From: CABZJG01 sp965659715
Lineage (GTDB): Bacteria > Pseudomonadota > Alphaproteobacteria > Rhodobacterales > Rhodobacteraceae
Direction: 5' to 3'
Length of the DNA: 64,000 nucleotides
NCBI GenBank assembly: GCA_965659715.1
Contig: CBFHXE010000004.1
Location: 1-64,000, forward strand
Each line of letters starts with the position of its first letter. The first letter of the stretch is position 1. Both the position numbers and the translations under genes were made by a program. The notes under the pieces are model-generated. The model was not told where the DNA came from, did no database searches, and saw nothing but the letters and a program-made list of their open reading frames with translations. This document shows, in pieces, positions 1 to 8,389 of the stretch.

Positions 1-335
1 CAAAGGTCACTCTCAACTCGCACTAATTTCAAGCTAAACCGCGACACTGCTCTTACAGAGTGGCGCTCTCTTATCGCCTCGTAAAATCCACGCTCTCCAG
101 GCTTCTGATGCTTGAGCCGATTTGTCTGACAGCACCTTTCGTGAAATTGACAAAGATTTATCAGTTATCACAGTCAAATATACAACCACTTCAATCATGA
201 AAGACATCTTCAAAGCAGACAGACTTATAAACAAAAACGCAGTACCGCTCTCACTGAGTGGGCCAAATCTGCGCTTCATAGGTTTGCATGATCGTGGCAC
301 TTTGATACGGGTTAGGCTTTGTCTGACAACTCCGT
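1..335. other. No gene recognised at the left edge
   Basis: This stretch lies downstream of the maleylacetoacetate isomerase gene, which reads leftwards and ends at 336. Short open frames exist on both strands, but their translations look like no family I know and lack good ribosome sites. An 11-base direct repeat, TTTGTCTGACA, occurs at 121-131 and 318-328. I cannot assign it to a mobile element. Confidence 0.5.
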
Positions 336-947
336 TTATAGCATTACGGGTGCAGTCTTTGCAAAGGCGTCCAATTCAAGCAGTTTTGCGTTGATCCGGT
401 TGATCTTTGGCATCGAAGAAAGATCAATTTCCCATCTATTGGCATTGTAAATCTGCGGCACAAGACAGATGTCAGCAAGTGTCACCTGATCTCCATAGCA
501 ATAGATGTCATCGCCAAGCATAGTTTCAAAAGCGGCAAGCCCGGGGGTAATAAATTCTTTCATCCAGGCCATAACGCTTAGATTTCCGCCAGAGCTTTCA
601 CTGACGAACTTTGCCACTTTCAAGTTACACACCGGATGAATTTCCATAGCGATTGCATACGACAAAGCACGGACACGCGCCCGGCCGATAGGGTCTTGGG
701 GCAAAAATCCCAAACCGCGTGTTTCATCCAGATATTCAATGATCGCCAAAGACTGTGTCAGGCTAATCTCGTCAATCTCAAGCACTGGCACCAGCCCTTG
801 CGGATTGCGGCTTAGGTGTTCGGGTGAGCGCTGGGCGCCTTTGACAAGGTCGATGGGCAGATTTTGCCATTCAAGACCAGCAAGCCCCAAGGCTATGCGA
901 ACGCGGTAGCTTGCAGAAGATCGCCAATAGTCAAACAGATTGATCAT
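336..947 (-). CDS. maiA: Maleylacetoacetate isomerase (zeta-class GST)
   Basis: This cytoplasmic enzyme isomerises 4-maleylacetoacetate to 4-fumarylacetoacetate using glutathione, the step between homogentisate dioxygenase and fumarylacetoacetase. The 203 residues match the usual length of about 210. An N-terminal thioredoxin-like GST domain carries the zeta-class serine motif SSASYRVR at residues 10-17 and the QSLAIIEYLDE glutathione-binding segment near residue 65. A helical C-terminal domain includes the QVTLADICLVPQ stretch. The start codon overlaps the stop of the MarR regulator by 4 bp (ATGA), with GGAGG just upstream inside the regulator gene, so the two are co-transcribed and probably translationally coupled. 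The divergent hmgA-fahA operon supports the assignment. Confidence 0.93.
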   Translation of the reverse strand: MINLFDYWRSSASYRVRIALGLAGLEWQNLPIDLVKGAQRSPEHLSRNPQGLVPVLEIDEISLTQSLAIIEYLDETRGLGFLPQDPIGRARVRALSYAIAMEIHPVCNLKVAKFVSESSGGNLSVMAWMKEFITPGLAAFETMLGDDIYCYGDQVTLADICLVPQIYNANRWEIDLSSMPKINRINAKLLELDAFAKTAPVML

Positions 948-1381
948 TCTTGATCCTCCAGAATTTTGTCTAACCCAGCTTCAAGACCTGCAAAGGCTTT
1001 CCCCAGCAGGTTTTCAATTTCCTGCTGAAAACGATCGGCCAATGGCAGCAGGTCAGTCATGAGGCTTTGGCCTTCGGATGTAAGGTGCAAATGCAGCAAA
1101 CGACGGTCGGTTTCGTTGATGTTCTTTGAGATGTATCCCGCCTTTTCAAGCCTTTTGGCAGCACGGCTTACTTTGGATTTTTCCATTGCGACGCGCGCTT
1201 CTATATCCCGAACAGACGTCCCATCGGACTGGGAAAGATGCACCAGTACCCGCCATTCGGGGTTCGAGATGCCAAATTGGTCCCGATACTGGCGGGCAAA
1301 AGCATCTGAAAGCTTTTGCGCTGCAACAGTCAGGCGATAGGGACTAAATCCGGCTAAATCAAAAAGGGGTAATTGGTTCAT
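944..1381 (-). CDS. MarR-family regulator of homogentisate catabolism
   Basis: A 145-residue winged-helix protein of the MarR family. The recognition-helix region reads RDIEARVAMEKSKVSRAAKRLEKAGY, shown here in two parts: RDIEARVAMEKSKVS and RAAKRLEKAGY. It is followed by the wing segment ETDRRLLHLHLT. It is divergent from hmgA and shares a 138-bp control region holding two copies of a palindromic site. MarR proteins bind such short palindromes as dimers and are usually released by a pathway ligand. That this one represses hmgA and its own operon, with an aromatic intermediate as inducer, is inferred from position. HmgR of Pseudomonas is an IclR protein, so the symbol hmgR is not applied. GAGGT precedes the ATG. 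Confidence 0.85.
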   Translation of the reverse strand: MNQLPLFDLAGFSPYRLTVAAQKLSDAFARQYRDQFGISNPEWRVLVHLSQSDGTSVRDIEARVAMEKSKVSRAAKRLEKAGYISKNINETDRRLLHLHLTSEGQSLMTDLLPLADRFQQEIENLLGKAFAGLEAGLDKILEDQE

Positions 1382-1443
1382 TCGACCTCACTGTAAATCT
1401 GACTTGAAAATTTGTACTGCTCTTATCATCAAAGCGTAAATTC

Positions 1444-1486
1444 ATTGCAAATGCAACAAAATCCTTGACGTCGTTGCATTTGCAAT
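1444..1486. promoter_or_regulatory. Paired palindromic operator between marR and hmgA
   Basis: Two copies of one site, ATTGCAAATGCAAC (1444-1457) and its exact reverse complement (1473-1486), are separated by 15 bp. Each copy is itself nearly palindromic (TTGCA-WW-TGCAA), the shape expected for a MarR dimer. The right copy falls between the putative -35 and -10 of hmgA, so occupancy should block transcription. The perfect symmetry is seen in the sequence; the identity of the binding protein is inferred from the adjacent MarR gene. Confidence 0.8.
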
Positions 1487-1493
1487 AAATACT
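1465..1493 (+). promoter_or_regulatory. Putative sigma-70 promoter of the hmgA operon
   Basis: TTGACG at 1465-1470 and AATACT at 1488-1493 are spaced by 17 bp and lie about 27 bp upstream of the hmgA start. The right operator half overlaps the spacer. The hexamers are reasonable but not perfect matches to TTGACA/TATAAT. Confidence 0.6.
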
Positions 1494-1519
1494 CCACCTC
1501 AGCGACCGGAGAGATTTTC

Positions 1520-2881
1520 ATGACCAAACATGATGTGCAAAACGAAATAACCCGCGAGGCTAGCCAAGCTGGCCCCCATGCAGGGTACCTGCCGGGTTTC
1601 GGCAACGATTTTGAAACCGAAGCTTTGCCGGGGGCTTTGCCCCAGGGCCAAAATAGTCCGCAAAAATGTAACTATGGGCTATACGGTGAACAGCTTTCGG
1701 GCACGCCCTTCACGGCGCCTCAAAACCAAAATGAACGCACTTGGTGTTACCGCATTCGCCCTTCTGTAAAGCATACAGGTCGGTTTGAACGCATTGATCT
1801 GCCGTATTGGAACTCTGCACCTTTGATTGTTGAGGGCGTGACCTCTTTGGGTCAATGCCGGTGGGACCCTCTGCCTCTGCCAAAAGAAAAGCTCACATGG
1901 CTCACCGGCATGCGAACAATGACCACGGCGGGCGATGTGAACACTCAAGTTGGCATGGCCAGCCATGTTTATCTGGTCAGCGCCTCGATGGAGAATGAAT
2001 ATTTTTATTCCGCCGACTCCGAATTGCTGGTTGTGCCGCAACAGGGCCAGCTACGCTTTGCAACAGAGTTGGGCATCATCGACATAGGACCCGAAGAAAT
2101 TGCCATTCTCCCGCGCGGCTTGGTCTACCGTGTCGAGGTTCTTGACGGACCATGTCGCGGATTTGTGTGTGAAAACTACGGTCAAAAATTTGATTTGCCC
2201 GGGCGCGGACCAATCGGGGCCAACTGCATGGCCAATCGTCGGGATTTTAAAACGCCGGTGGCCGCGTTTGAAGACAAAGAGGTGCCGTCGTCGGTTGTGG
2301 TCAAATGGTGTGGTCAATTTCACCGAACGAACATCGGGCACAGCCCGTTGGATGTGGTGGCATGGCATGGAAATTATGCACCCTGCAAATATGATCTGAA
2401 AACCTACTGCCCTGTTGGTGCGGTTTTGTTTGATCACCCGGACCCGTCAATTTTTACTGTTTTGACAGCCCCGTCAGGTGTGGATGGTACAGCAAACATC
2501 GACTTTGTTCTGTTCCGGGACCGTTGGATGGTGGCTGAAAATACATTCCGCCCGCCGTGGTATCACAAAAATATAATGTCGGAGTTGATGGGCAATATTC
2601 ATGGCCAATACGATGCCAAACCCGAAGGCTTTGTTCCCGGTGGGATTAGCCTTCATAATATGATGGTGCCGCACGGACCGGATCGTGATGCATTCGAAGG
2701 TGCCTCAAATGGCACATTAAAGCCCCACAAACTCGATCATACCATGTCATTCATGTTTGAAACCCGATTTCCACAGCACCTGACCCAGTTTGCGGCAAAA
2801 GAGGCTTTGATCCAGGACACATATATTGACTGCTGGGCATCGATAGACAAAAAATTTGATGGAACGCCCGGATTGAAGTAA
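1520..2881 (+). CDS. hmgA: Homogentisate 1,2-dioxygenase
   Basis: A non-haem iron(II) ring-cleaving dioxygenase converting homogentisate to 4-maleylacetoacetate. At 453 residues it has the full family length. The N-terminal signature GYLPGFGNDFETEALPGALP lies near residues 22-41. The C-terminal cupin holds the iron-ligand region: WYHKNIMSE (His and Glu ligands), then SLHNMMVPHGPD with the third ligand His. GGAGAG precedes the ATG. It is the first gene of an operon with fahA, the MBL hydrolase, the hydroxylase and the DUF2783 gene, and is probably controlled by the paired operator upstream. No defect is seen. Confidence 0.97.
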   Translation: MTKHDVQNEITREASQAGPHAGYLPGFGNDFETEALPGALPQGQNSPQKCNYGLYGEQLSGTPFTAPQNQNERTWCYRIRPSVKHTGRFERIDLPYWNSAPLIVEGVTSLGQCRWDPLPLPKEKLTWLTGMRTMTTAGDVNTQVGMASHVYLVSASMENEYFYSADSELLVVPQQGQLRFATELGIIDIGPEEIAILPRGLVYRVEVLDGPCRGFVCENYGQKFDLPGRGPIGANCMANRRDFKTPVAAFEDKEVPSSVVVKWCGQFHRTNIGHSPLDVVAWHGNYAPCKYDLKTYCPVGAVLFDHPDPSIFTVLTAPSGVDGTANIDFVLFRDRWMVAENTFRPPWYHKNIMSELMGNIHGQYDAKPEGFVPGGISLHNMMVPHGPDRDAFEGASNGTLKPHKLDHTMSFMFETRFPQHLTQFAAKEALIQDTYIDCWASIDKKFDGTPGLK

Positions 2882-2907
2882 TTTAAGTGAACATAAGGAC
2901 TACCGAA

Positions 2908-4164
2908 ATGCCTTTAGAGCAAAGCTGGGTTACAAGCGCGAATTCTGCAGAAAGCGCTTTCCCATTAAACAACCTACCTTTGGGATCAATGAAAACCGAA
3001 AGCGGTGCGGCCTGCACCGTTGCTATCGGCGATTTTGCGATAAACCTAACGGCGGCAGAGGCTTCAGGAGTGATCCGTTTTTCAAAGCCGCTTTGCGCGG
3101 ATGGAAACTGGGATCGTTTGATTGCCGAGCGATCTGAAATCTGGGCAGATTTTCGTAAAACGCTAAAGTCAGCATTGGCTGCGGGCAGCCCTTCGGAGCC
3201 CGGCTTAAAACCCTATATTGTGCCATTGGCAGATATCACTGCGAATATGCCATTTACCGTTGCGGAATACACTGACTTTTATGCTGGCCGCCATCACGCC
3301 ACCAATGTCGGCACTATGTTTCGCGGCGCTGAAAACGCTCTGCCGCCAAATTGGCTTCACATTCCCATTGGCTATAACGGCCGCGCTTCTTCTGTGGTGG
3401 TGTCCGGCACGGATGTGCGCCGCCCTTGGGGGCAGCTAAAAGGCCCAAACGATGATCTGCCAAAATTTGCACCCTGTGCGCGGTTTGATTTTGAATTGGA
3501 AATGGGCGCAATAGTCGGCAGGCCCAGCACCGGACCGGTTTCTGTGGCGCAAGCTGATGCGATGATTTTCGGCTATGTTTTACTTAATGATTGGTCGGCG
3601 CGTGATATTCAGGCCTGGGAATATCAGCCCTTGGGTCCATTTCAGGCCAAGGCCACGGCAACCTCTATTTCGCCTTGGATCGTGATGAAAGAGGCCCTTG
3701 AGCCATGTCGAACTGAAACACCCCAACGTGAATTTGAGTTGCTGCCGCATTTGCGGGATTGTGGACCGATGCTTTATGATATCGACCTTGAAGTTAGCCT
3801 CGCGCCGCAGGGCCATGAGCCTAGCACTTTGGCGCGCACAAATTACCGTGAAATGTACTATTCCTCTGCCCAGCAATTGGCCCATCATACGACCAGTGGT
3901 TGCCCCATGAGAAGCGGCGATCTGCTTGGATCGGGAACTATTTCGGGACCTGAAAAGCACCAACGGGGCAGCCTTCTTGAACTGAGCTGGGGCGGTAAAG
4001 AACCTTTGGAACTCACCACAGGCCAGAGCCGTTCATTTATGCAAGATGGCGATAAACTGACGCTGTCGGGACAGGCGCAGGGCGACGGATATGTAATCGG
4101 GTTTGGAGAGTGTTCGGGTGTGGTTTTGCCTGCGCTTTCAGACCCCTTTGAGGGAGAGACCTAA
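2908..4164 (+). CDS. fahA: Fumarylacetoacetase
   Basis: Hydrolyses 4-fumarylacetoacetate to fumarate and acetoacetate, the last step of tyrosine and homogentisate breakdown. A frame is open from a GTG at 2887, but I place the start at ATG 2908 because AAGGA lies 8 bp upstream. This gives 418 residues, the usual size. The N-terminal SH3-like domain is followed by the FAH catalytic domain with DWSARDIQAWEYQPLGPF and the metal-binding ARFDFELEMGAIVG segment. It follows hmgA by 26 bp and overlaps the next start by 1 bp (TAATG), so coupled translation is likely. Confidence 0.96.
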   Translation: MPLEQSWVTSANSAESAFPLNNLPLGSMKTESGAACTVAIGDFAINLTAAEASGVIRFSKPLCADGNWDRLIAERSEIWADFRKTLKSALAAGSPSEPGLKPYIVPLADITANMPFTVAEYTDFYAGRHHATNVGTMFRGAENALPPNWLHIPIGYNGRASSVVVSGTDVRRPWGQLKGPNDDLPKFAPCARFDFELEMGAIVGRPSTGPVSVAQADAMIFGYVLLNDWSARDIQAWEYQPLGPFQAKATATSISPWIVMKEALEPCRTETPQREFELLPHLRDCGPMLYDIDLEVSLAPQGHEPSTLARTNYREMYYSSAQQLAHHTTSGCPMRSGDLLGSGTISGPEKHQRGSLLELSWGGKEPLELTTGQSRSFMQDGDKLTLSGQAQGDGYVIGFGECSGVVLPALSDPFEGET

Positions 4165-5114
4165 TGAGCAAGGCTTTCGCATCAGCTGGCGATCTTGAAG
4201 AAAAACAGATCAGCTTTACCGAAGTGGGCGAAGGGCTCTATGCGTTTACCGCCGAAGGTGATCCAAACTCTGGGGTTATCATCGGCGACGACAGCGTTAT
4301 GATTGTCGAAGCTCAGGCAACACCACGCTTGGCGCAAAAAGTCATCGATTGCGTGCGCTCCGTAACGGATAAGCCAATCAGCCATTTGGTGCTGACCCAT
4401 TACCACGCGGTGCGCGTGCTTGGCGCATCTGCTTACGGCGCTGGGCAGATTATCATGTCGGAAAAAGCAAGGGCCATGGTTGCCGAGCGCGGTCAGGAAG
4501 ATTGGGATAGCGAATTTCAACGCTTTCCACGGTTGTTCCAAGGCCATGAAAGTATTCCGGGCCTCACCTGGCCCACCACGACCTTTAATGGCCGAATGAG
4601 CGTCTATCTGGGCAAGCGCCGGGTAGATATCCTGCAGATGGGCCGGGCGCATACGGCGGGGGATGCTGTGATTTACGTACCGGATCAAAACGTGATGTTT
4701 ACCGGTGACATCGTTGAATACCGTTCGGCCTGCTATTGCGGCGATGGGCATTTTCACGACTGGCCAGATACGCTTGAAAATATCCGCAGATGGGATGTTG
4801 ATGCCATTGCGCCGGGGCGGGGGGATGCTTTGGTTGGAAAGGAAATGGTCAACACCGCGCTCGATGCGACCCGAGATTTTGTGCTGTCAACCTATCGTCC
4901 AGCAGCCCGCGTTGCTTTGCGGGGGGGCAGTTTGAAAGAGGCTTGGGACGCAGTGCGCGCGGAATGTGATCCTAAGTTTGGCGATTATGCAATTTATGAG
5001 CATTGCCTTCCGTTCAATGTGGCGCGCGCCTATGACGAGGCATTGGATATCGACACGCCCCGCATTTGGACCGCTCAGCGTGATCTAGATATGTGGGCCG
5101 CACTGCAGGGTTAG
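4164..5114 (+). CDS. MBL-fold metallohydrolase of the homogentisate operon
   Basis: A 316-residue metallo-beta-lactamase-fold protein. The fold is shown by SGVIIGDDSVMIVEAQAT near the N terminus, LTHYHAVRVLG at residues 77-87, GRAHTAGDAVIYVP near 161 and FTGDIVE near 180. The usual metal motif HxHxDH is reduced to H79-Y-H81-A-V83-R84, so the Asp and third His of the second metal site are missing, while the later His and Asp remain. Catalysis with one metal or altered metal binding is therefore possible. Its position between fahA and a hydroxylase suggests a role in aromatic breakdown, perhaps thioester or lactone hydrolysis. The substrate is unknown. Confidence 0.8.
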   Translation: MSKAFASAGDLEEKQISFTEVGEGLYAFTAEGDPNSGVIIGDDSVMIVEAQATPRLAQKVIDCVRSVTDKPISHLVLTHYHAVRVLGASAYGAGQIIMSEKARAMVAERGQEDWDSEFQRFPRLFQGHESIPGLTWPTTTFNGRMSVYLGKRRVDILQMGRAHTAGDAVIYVPDQNVMFTGDIVEYRSACYCGDGHFHDWPDTLENIRRWDVDAIAPGRGDALVGKEMVNTALDATRDFVLSTYRPAARVALRGGSLKEAWDAVRAECDPKFGDYAIYEHCLPFNVARAYDEALDIDTPRIWTAQRDLDMWAALQG

Positions 5115-5134
5115 TTTTATAAGGAAACCAACCA

Positions 5135-6688
5135 ATGGCATTTGATTATAAGCTGTTTGAGTATGTAAGCCCGCCCGGTCTTCACAGTGCAGAGCCCCGC
5201 CATCCTGTGGTCATTGTGGGTGCTGGGCCAATTGGGCTTGCCGCTGCGCTTGAATTGGCCAACTATGGGGTTTCGAGCATCGTGCTGGACGACAACAATG
5301 TGGTGTCCGTGGGCAGCCGTGCAATTTGTTGGTCCAAAAGATCGTTAGAGATCCTTGATCGGATTGGAATTGGTGAGGCCTGTGTTTCCAAGGGTGTCAC
5401 ATGGAAAGTCGGCCGCACGCATCACCGGGCGCAAGAGATTTTCAGTTTCGACTTGCTGCCCGAGGCGGGCCATAAAATGCCTGCCTTCATAAATCTTCAG
5501 CAGTATCATGTTGAACAAATGTTGGTTGAGAAGTGTTTAAAAAGCCCGTTCGTAGAGCTGCGATTTAAAAATAAAGTGGTGGCCATAGAGCAGTGCGACA
5601 CCGAAGCAACAATCACCATCGAAACCCCCGAGGGCTCGTATAGCCTGTCTGCTGAATATCTTCTTGCCTGCGATGGGGCTCGTAGCCCGCTTCGGGCGAT
5701 GATGGCGCTTGATTTCGAAGGTGAGTTATTTGAAGAGCGCTTTTTAATCGCGGATATCGAAATGGAAGGCGAGTTTCCATCCGAGCGATGGTTTTGGTTT
5801 GAGCCGGATTTTCACAACGGTCAATCCGCTTTGCTCCACAAACAGCCGGACAATATTTATCGCATTGATCTGCAGTTGGGTTGGGATGCTGATCCTGAAA
5901 AGGAATCCGATCCAAAAAGGATTATTCCGCGCATCGAAAAGGTCATCGGACACAGTGACTTTAAGCTGGACTGGACCTCGATCTATACCTTTCAATGCCG
6001 CCGCCTGTCCCGTTTTGTGCATGATCGCGTGATTTTTGTCGGGGACAGCGCACATATTGTCTCGCCATTTGGGGCGCGGGGGGGCAATGGAGGCCTTCAG
6101 GATGTAGATGCCCTTGGCTGGCGTTTGGCGGCGGTGGTTCAAGGCCGCGCATCACCGCCACTGCTCGAGCAATATAACGCCGAGCGCATCTTTGGGGCAG
6201 ATGAGAATCTTTTGAACTCAAGCCGGGCAACGCGGTTTATGTCGCCAAGTGCGGGGGCAGAGCGCTGGTTTCGTGATGCAACGCTGGCTTTGGCGTCGCA
6301 TGTTGACTTTGCCCGCCCAATGGTTAATTCAGGGCGGCTATCCATCCCCTGCATCTATCCGCTAACGGCCCCCGATGTATCCATCATGCCAACCCAAACC
6401 CGCCCGGGTGCGACGGCTATTGATGCCCCCATAGAAGATGGCTGGCTGCTCAACCGACTTGGTGGGCAGATGCTCGTTCTTGTCATCGGCTGTAAAGCGC
6501 CCGAGGGGATCACACTCCCCGTTTTGACGCTTGAGCCGACGCCAGAGATATCTGCGCGTTATCTCGGAGATGCCGCTTACGGCATCTATCTTGTTCGCCC
6601 GGATCAGGTGATCGCAGCGCGGTGGCAGGATATAGAGGCGCAAGCAATCCAAGAGCAGGCAAATGTCATTTGGGAGGGCCGGGCATGA
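5135..6688 (+). CDS. FAD-dependent aromatic hydroxylase, MhpA-like
   Basis: A 517-residue class A flavoprotein monooxygenase. The Rossmann FAD motif VVIVGAGPIGLAAALELA begins near residue 25, and the second FAD motif GDSAHIVSPFGARGGNGG lies near residue 305. The C-terminal thioredoxin-like domain typical of MhpA-type enzymes is also present. Such enzymes hydroxylate phenolic acids using NAD(P)H and O2. Inside a homogentisate operon the simplest idea is that it makes homogentisate or a related diol from a hydroxyphenylacetate. That is inference, and the substrate cannot be read from sequence. AAGGAAA precedes the ATG. The stop overlaps the DUF2783 gene start (ATGA). Confidence 0.85.
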   Translation: MAFDYKLFEYVSPPGLHSAEPRHPVVIVGAGPIGLAAALELANYGVSSIVLDDNNVVSVGSRAICWSKRSLEILDRIGIGEACVSKGVTWKVGRTHHRAQEIFSFDLLPEAGHKMPAFINLQQYHVEQMLVEKCLKSPFVELRFKNKVVAIEQCDTEATITIETPEGSYSLSAEYLLACDGARSPLRAMMALDFEGELFEERFLIADIEMEGEFPSERWFWFEPDFHNGQSALLHKQPDNIYRIDLQLGWDADPEKESDPKRIIPRIEKVIGHSDFKLDWTSIYTFQCRRLSRFVHDRVIFVGDSAHIVSPFGARGGNGGLQDVDALGWRLAAVVQGRASPPLLEQYNAERIFGADENLLNSSRATRFMSPSAGAERWFRDATLALASHVDFARPMVNSGRLSIPCIYPLTAPDVSIMPTQTRPGATAIDAPIEDGWLLNRLGGQMLVLVIGCKAPEGITLPVLTLEPTPEISARYLGDAAYGIYLVRPDQVIAARWQDIEAQAIQEQANVIWEGRA

Positions 6689-6876
6689 CACTGAAGTTGA
6701 GCAAAAATATCGATGATCAAGACGCCGTATATGCTGCGCTCATTGGTGCACACCAGAGTTTAAGCGAAGCGCAAAGCATTGCGCTAAATGCCCGGCTCGT
6801 GCTCATCTTATGCAATCAGATTGGCGATATGGGCATCATCAAACAGGCTGTCCAGCTTGCCGGTAAAGATAATTGA
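6685..6876 (+). CDS. DUF2783-family small protein
   Basis: A 63-residue soluble protein, mostly helical, with the family pattern DAVYAALIGAHQSLSEAQ followed by ALNARLVLILCNQIGD. It matches what I know of DUF2783, a family of about 60 residues in alphaproteobacteria. The ATG at 6685 overlaps the hydroxylase stop by 4 bp and GGAGG lies about 9 bp upstream inside the hydroxylase gene, which fixes the start. The tight coupling suggests a partner or accessory of the hydroxylase, but no function is established to my knowledge. Confidence 0.8.
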   Translation: MTLKLSKNIDDQDAVYAALIGAHQSLSEAQSIALNARLVLILCNQIGDMGIIKQAVQLAGKDN

Positions 6877-7407
6877 ATGCTACCGACTTTTGAGGGCACT
6901 GTCAGAATAAACCGCCTTGTTCGCGACAAGCCCGGCAACTGGCCTTGCTGCCATGTCTAATCGACTTTAATTCGTCTATTTCAAAACCAGTCCAGAGATT
7001 ATCCAGCTTACAATAATGCTTTGCGCAATGGCACGGCATACATCCAGTGGTCCACCTCTAACCCCCAACCAGTGTAGGTAGTCTGGGCAGTGTAGGCATT
7101 TTGGAAAGTTTTCTACTGGGAATTATCTGGGGACTTTTCGAATTTGATTACACTGCCTAAACTATTGTCTTTCTTCTTTAACGAGGAAGGGTAATAATAT
7201 ATCGGGCAAACTCTCGTATAAGCAGAATACACAAGCTGCCCCCACCCACTGCTCAGGTAGAACCGTAAAGCCCGGGTATTAGAGGCGATATACCCAGCTG
7301 ACGATTGCAAAACCCCAGTCTCAGGTCCTGGCTGAGTGCAGTACCCCAGTATATCCCCATGTGAAAATGCGGATCTCCTAAAGTTAACCCATGTTGGTCA
7401 GATGCGG
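6877..7407. other. Intergenic region between two convergent operons
   Basis: About 530 bp between the aromatic operon and the oppositely oriented ammonia-lyase gene. No credible gene is seen. CAGTGTAGG is repeated directly at 7070-7078 and 7088-7096, and GGCAGTGTA (7086-7094) recurs inverted as TACACTGCC (7149-7157). These are weak repeats without a T-run. I see no clear terminator. Confidence 0.5.
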
Positions 7408-8379
7408 TCAGGGTATAGCTCCTATGATCGGAGCGATCCGGTCGCGATCAAAGTTCGCACCGCACAGAACAACAGCGCTGACTTTGTTGGTGCGGTTGGG
7501 GGCATCCAGCTGCCAGGCCGCCTGGGCCAATCCGGCAGACCCTTCGACCAGCATTTTTTCGCTCCAAGCCATGTGGCGGATACCGCCGGCGATCTCGTCC
7601 TCGGTGCAGTCGACTAATTCATCAATAACTTCGCTGCCCAGCGGCAAAGTGATTGAGCCTTCGTCGACACCGCCAGCGCAGCCGTCTGCCAAAGTATCAC
7701 TATGGGTTACTTGGACGCTATGACCCGCCCGAATACTGGCGGCCAATTCGGCAGAATTGTGCGCGCTGACACCCACAAGCCGGGTGGAGGGAGAAAAGGC
7801 CTTAAGCACAGCCCCGATGCCTGAAATCAGGCCGCCGCCGCCAATAGAGACATAGACCACATCGAGGCGCGGCAGCTGCTGCAGCAGTTCCAGAGCAATG
7901 GTTCCTTGCCCAGCGATGACCTGCGGATCATTATAGGGAGAGCAATAAATTTTGCCCTGCTCTTTGGCCAGTTTTTGCGCATGTTGTTCCGCCAAACCTG
8001 AATCGTTTGAGTGTAAAATTGTCTTAACCCCAAGCGCTTCTATCCGGGACAGCTTTTCGCGTGCGACTGTTTCGGGCAAAACCACGGTCAGATCATGACC
8101 AGTCATCTGCGCTGCCGTGGCAAGCGCCAGCCCATGATTGCCAGACGAGGCGGTAATGGCAGGCACATCTGTCGAGAGGGATGTCAGTTTTGACATGGCG
8201 CCCCGAAATTTAAACGACCCGGTTTTTTGAAAATTTTCAGCCTTGAACACAAGATCCGTATCGTCGTCAAACGACTGGCGGGACGGGATGCAGGGTGTTA
8301 AGGTCAACCAGTGCTTGATGCGGCGATGGGCGGCGACTGAGAGGGCGGCTTGCTCAAGTACGGCGGAGGAGGCAGTCAT
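7408..8379 (-). CDS. PLP-dependent threonine dehydratase-like ammonia-lyase (EutB/BhcB-like)
   Basis: A 323-residue fold-type II PLP enzyme. The cofactor lysine is K57 in KTGSFKFRGA, SSGNHG at about 79-84 binds the substrate, and GGGGL at 180-184 holds the phosphate. There is no C-terminal ACT domain, so it is a catabolic-type dehydratase. The start is placed at 8379 because AAAGGA precedes that ATG; the frame stays open further upstream but into the neighbouring gene. It follows the reductase gene by 10 bp. Such pairs occur as EutB/EutC in hydroxyectoine use and as BhcB/BhcD in the beta-hydroxyaspartate cycle. The other genes of both pathways are absent here, so the substrate is open. Confidence 0.85.
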   Translation of the reverse strand: MTASSAVLEQAALSVAAHRRIKHWLTLTPCIPSRQSFDDDTDLVFKAENFQKTGSFKFRGAMSKLTSLSTDVPAITASSGNHGLALATAAQMTGHDLTVVLPETVAREKLSRIEALGVKTILHSNDSGLAEQHAQKLAKEQGKIYCSPYNDPQVIAGQGTIALELLQQLPRLDVVYVSIGGGGLISGIGAVLKAFSPSTRLVGVSAHNSAELAASIRAGHSVQVTHSDTLADGCAGGVDEGSITLPLGSEVIDELVDCTEDEIAGGIRHMAWSEKMLVEGSAGLAQAAWQLDAPNRTNKVSAVVLCGANFDRDRIAPIIGAIP

Positions 8380-8389
8380 CGGATGTCCT

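Noticed and set aside
121..328. Direct repeat TTTGTCTGACA as transposon ends
   Set aside because: The repeats are direct, only 11 bp, and enclose no transposase-like frame.
7070..7157. CAGTGTAGG repeats as a terminator or attachment site
   Set aside because: Stems are short with a 54-base loop, there is no T-run, and no integrase is nearby.
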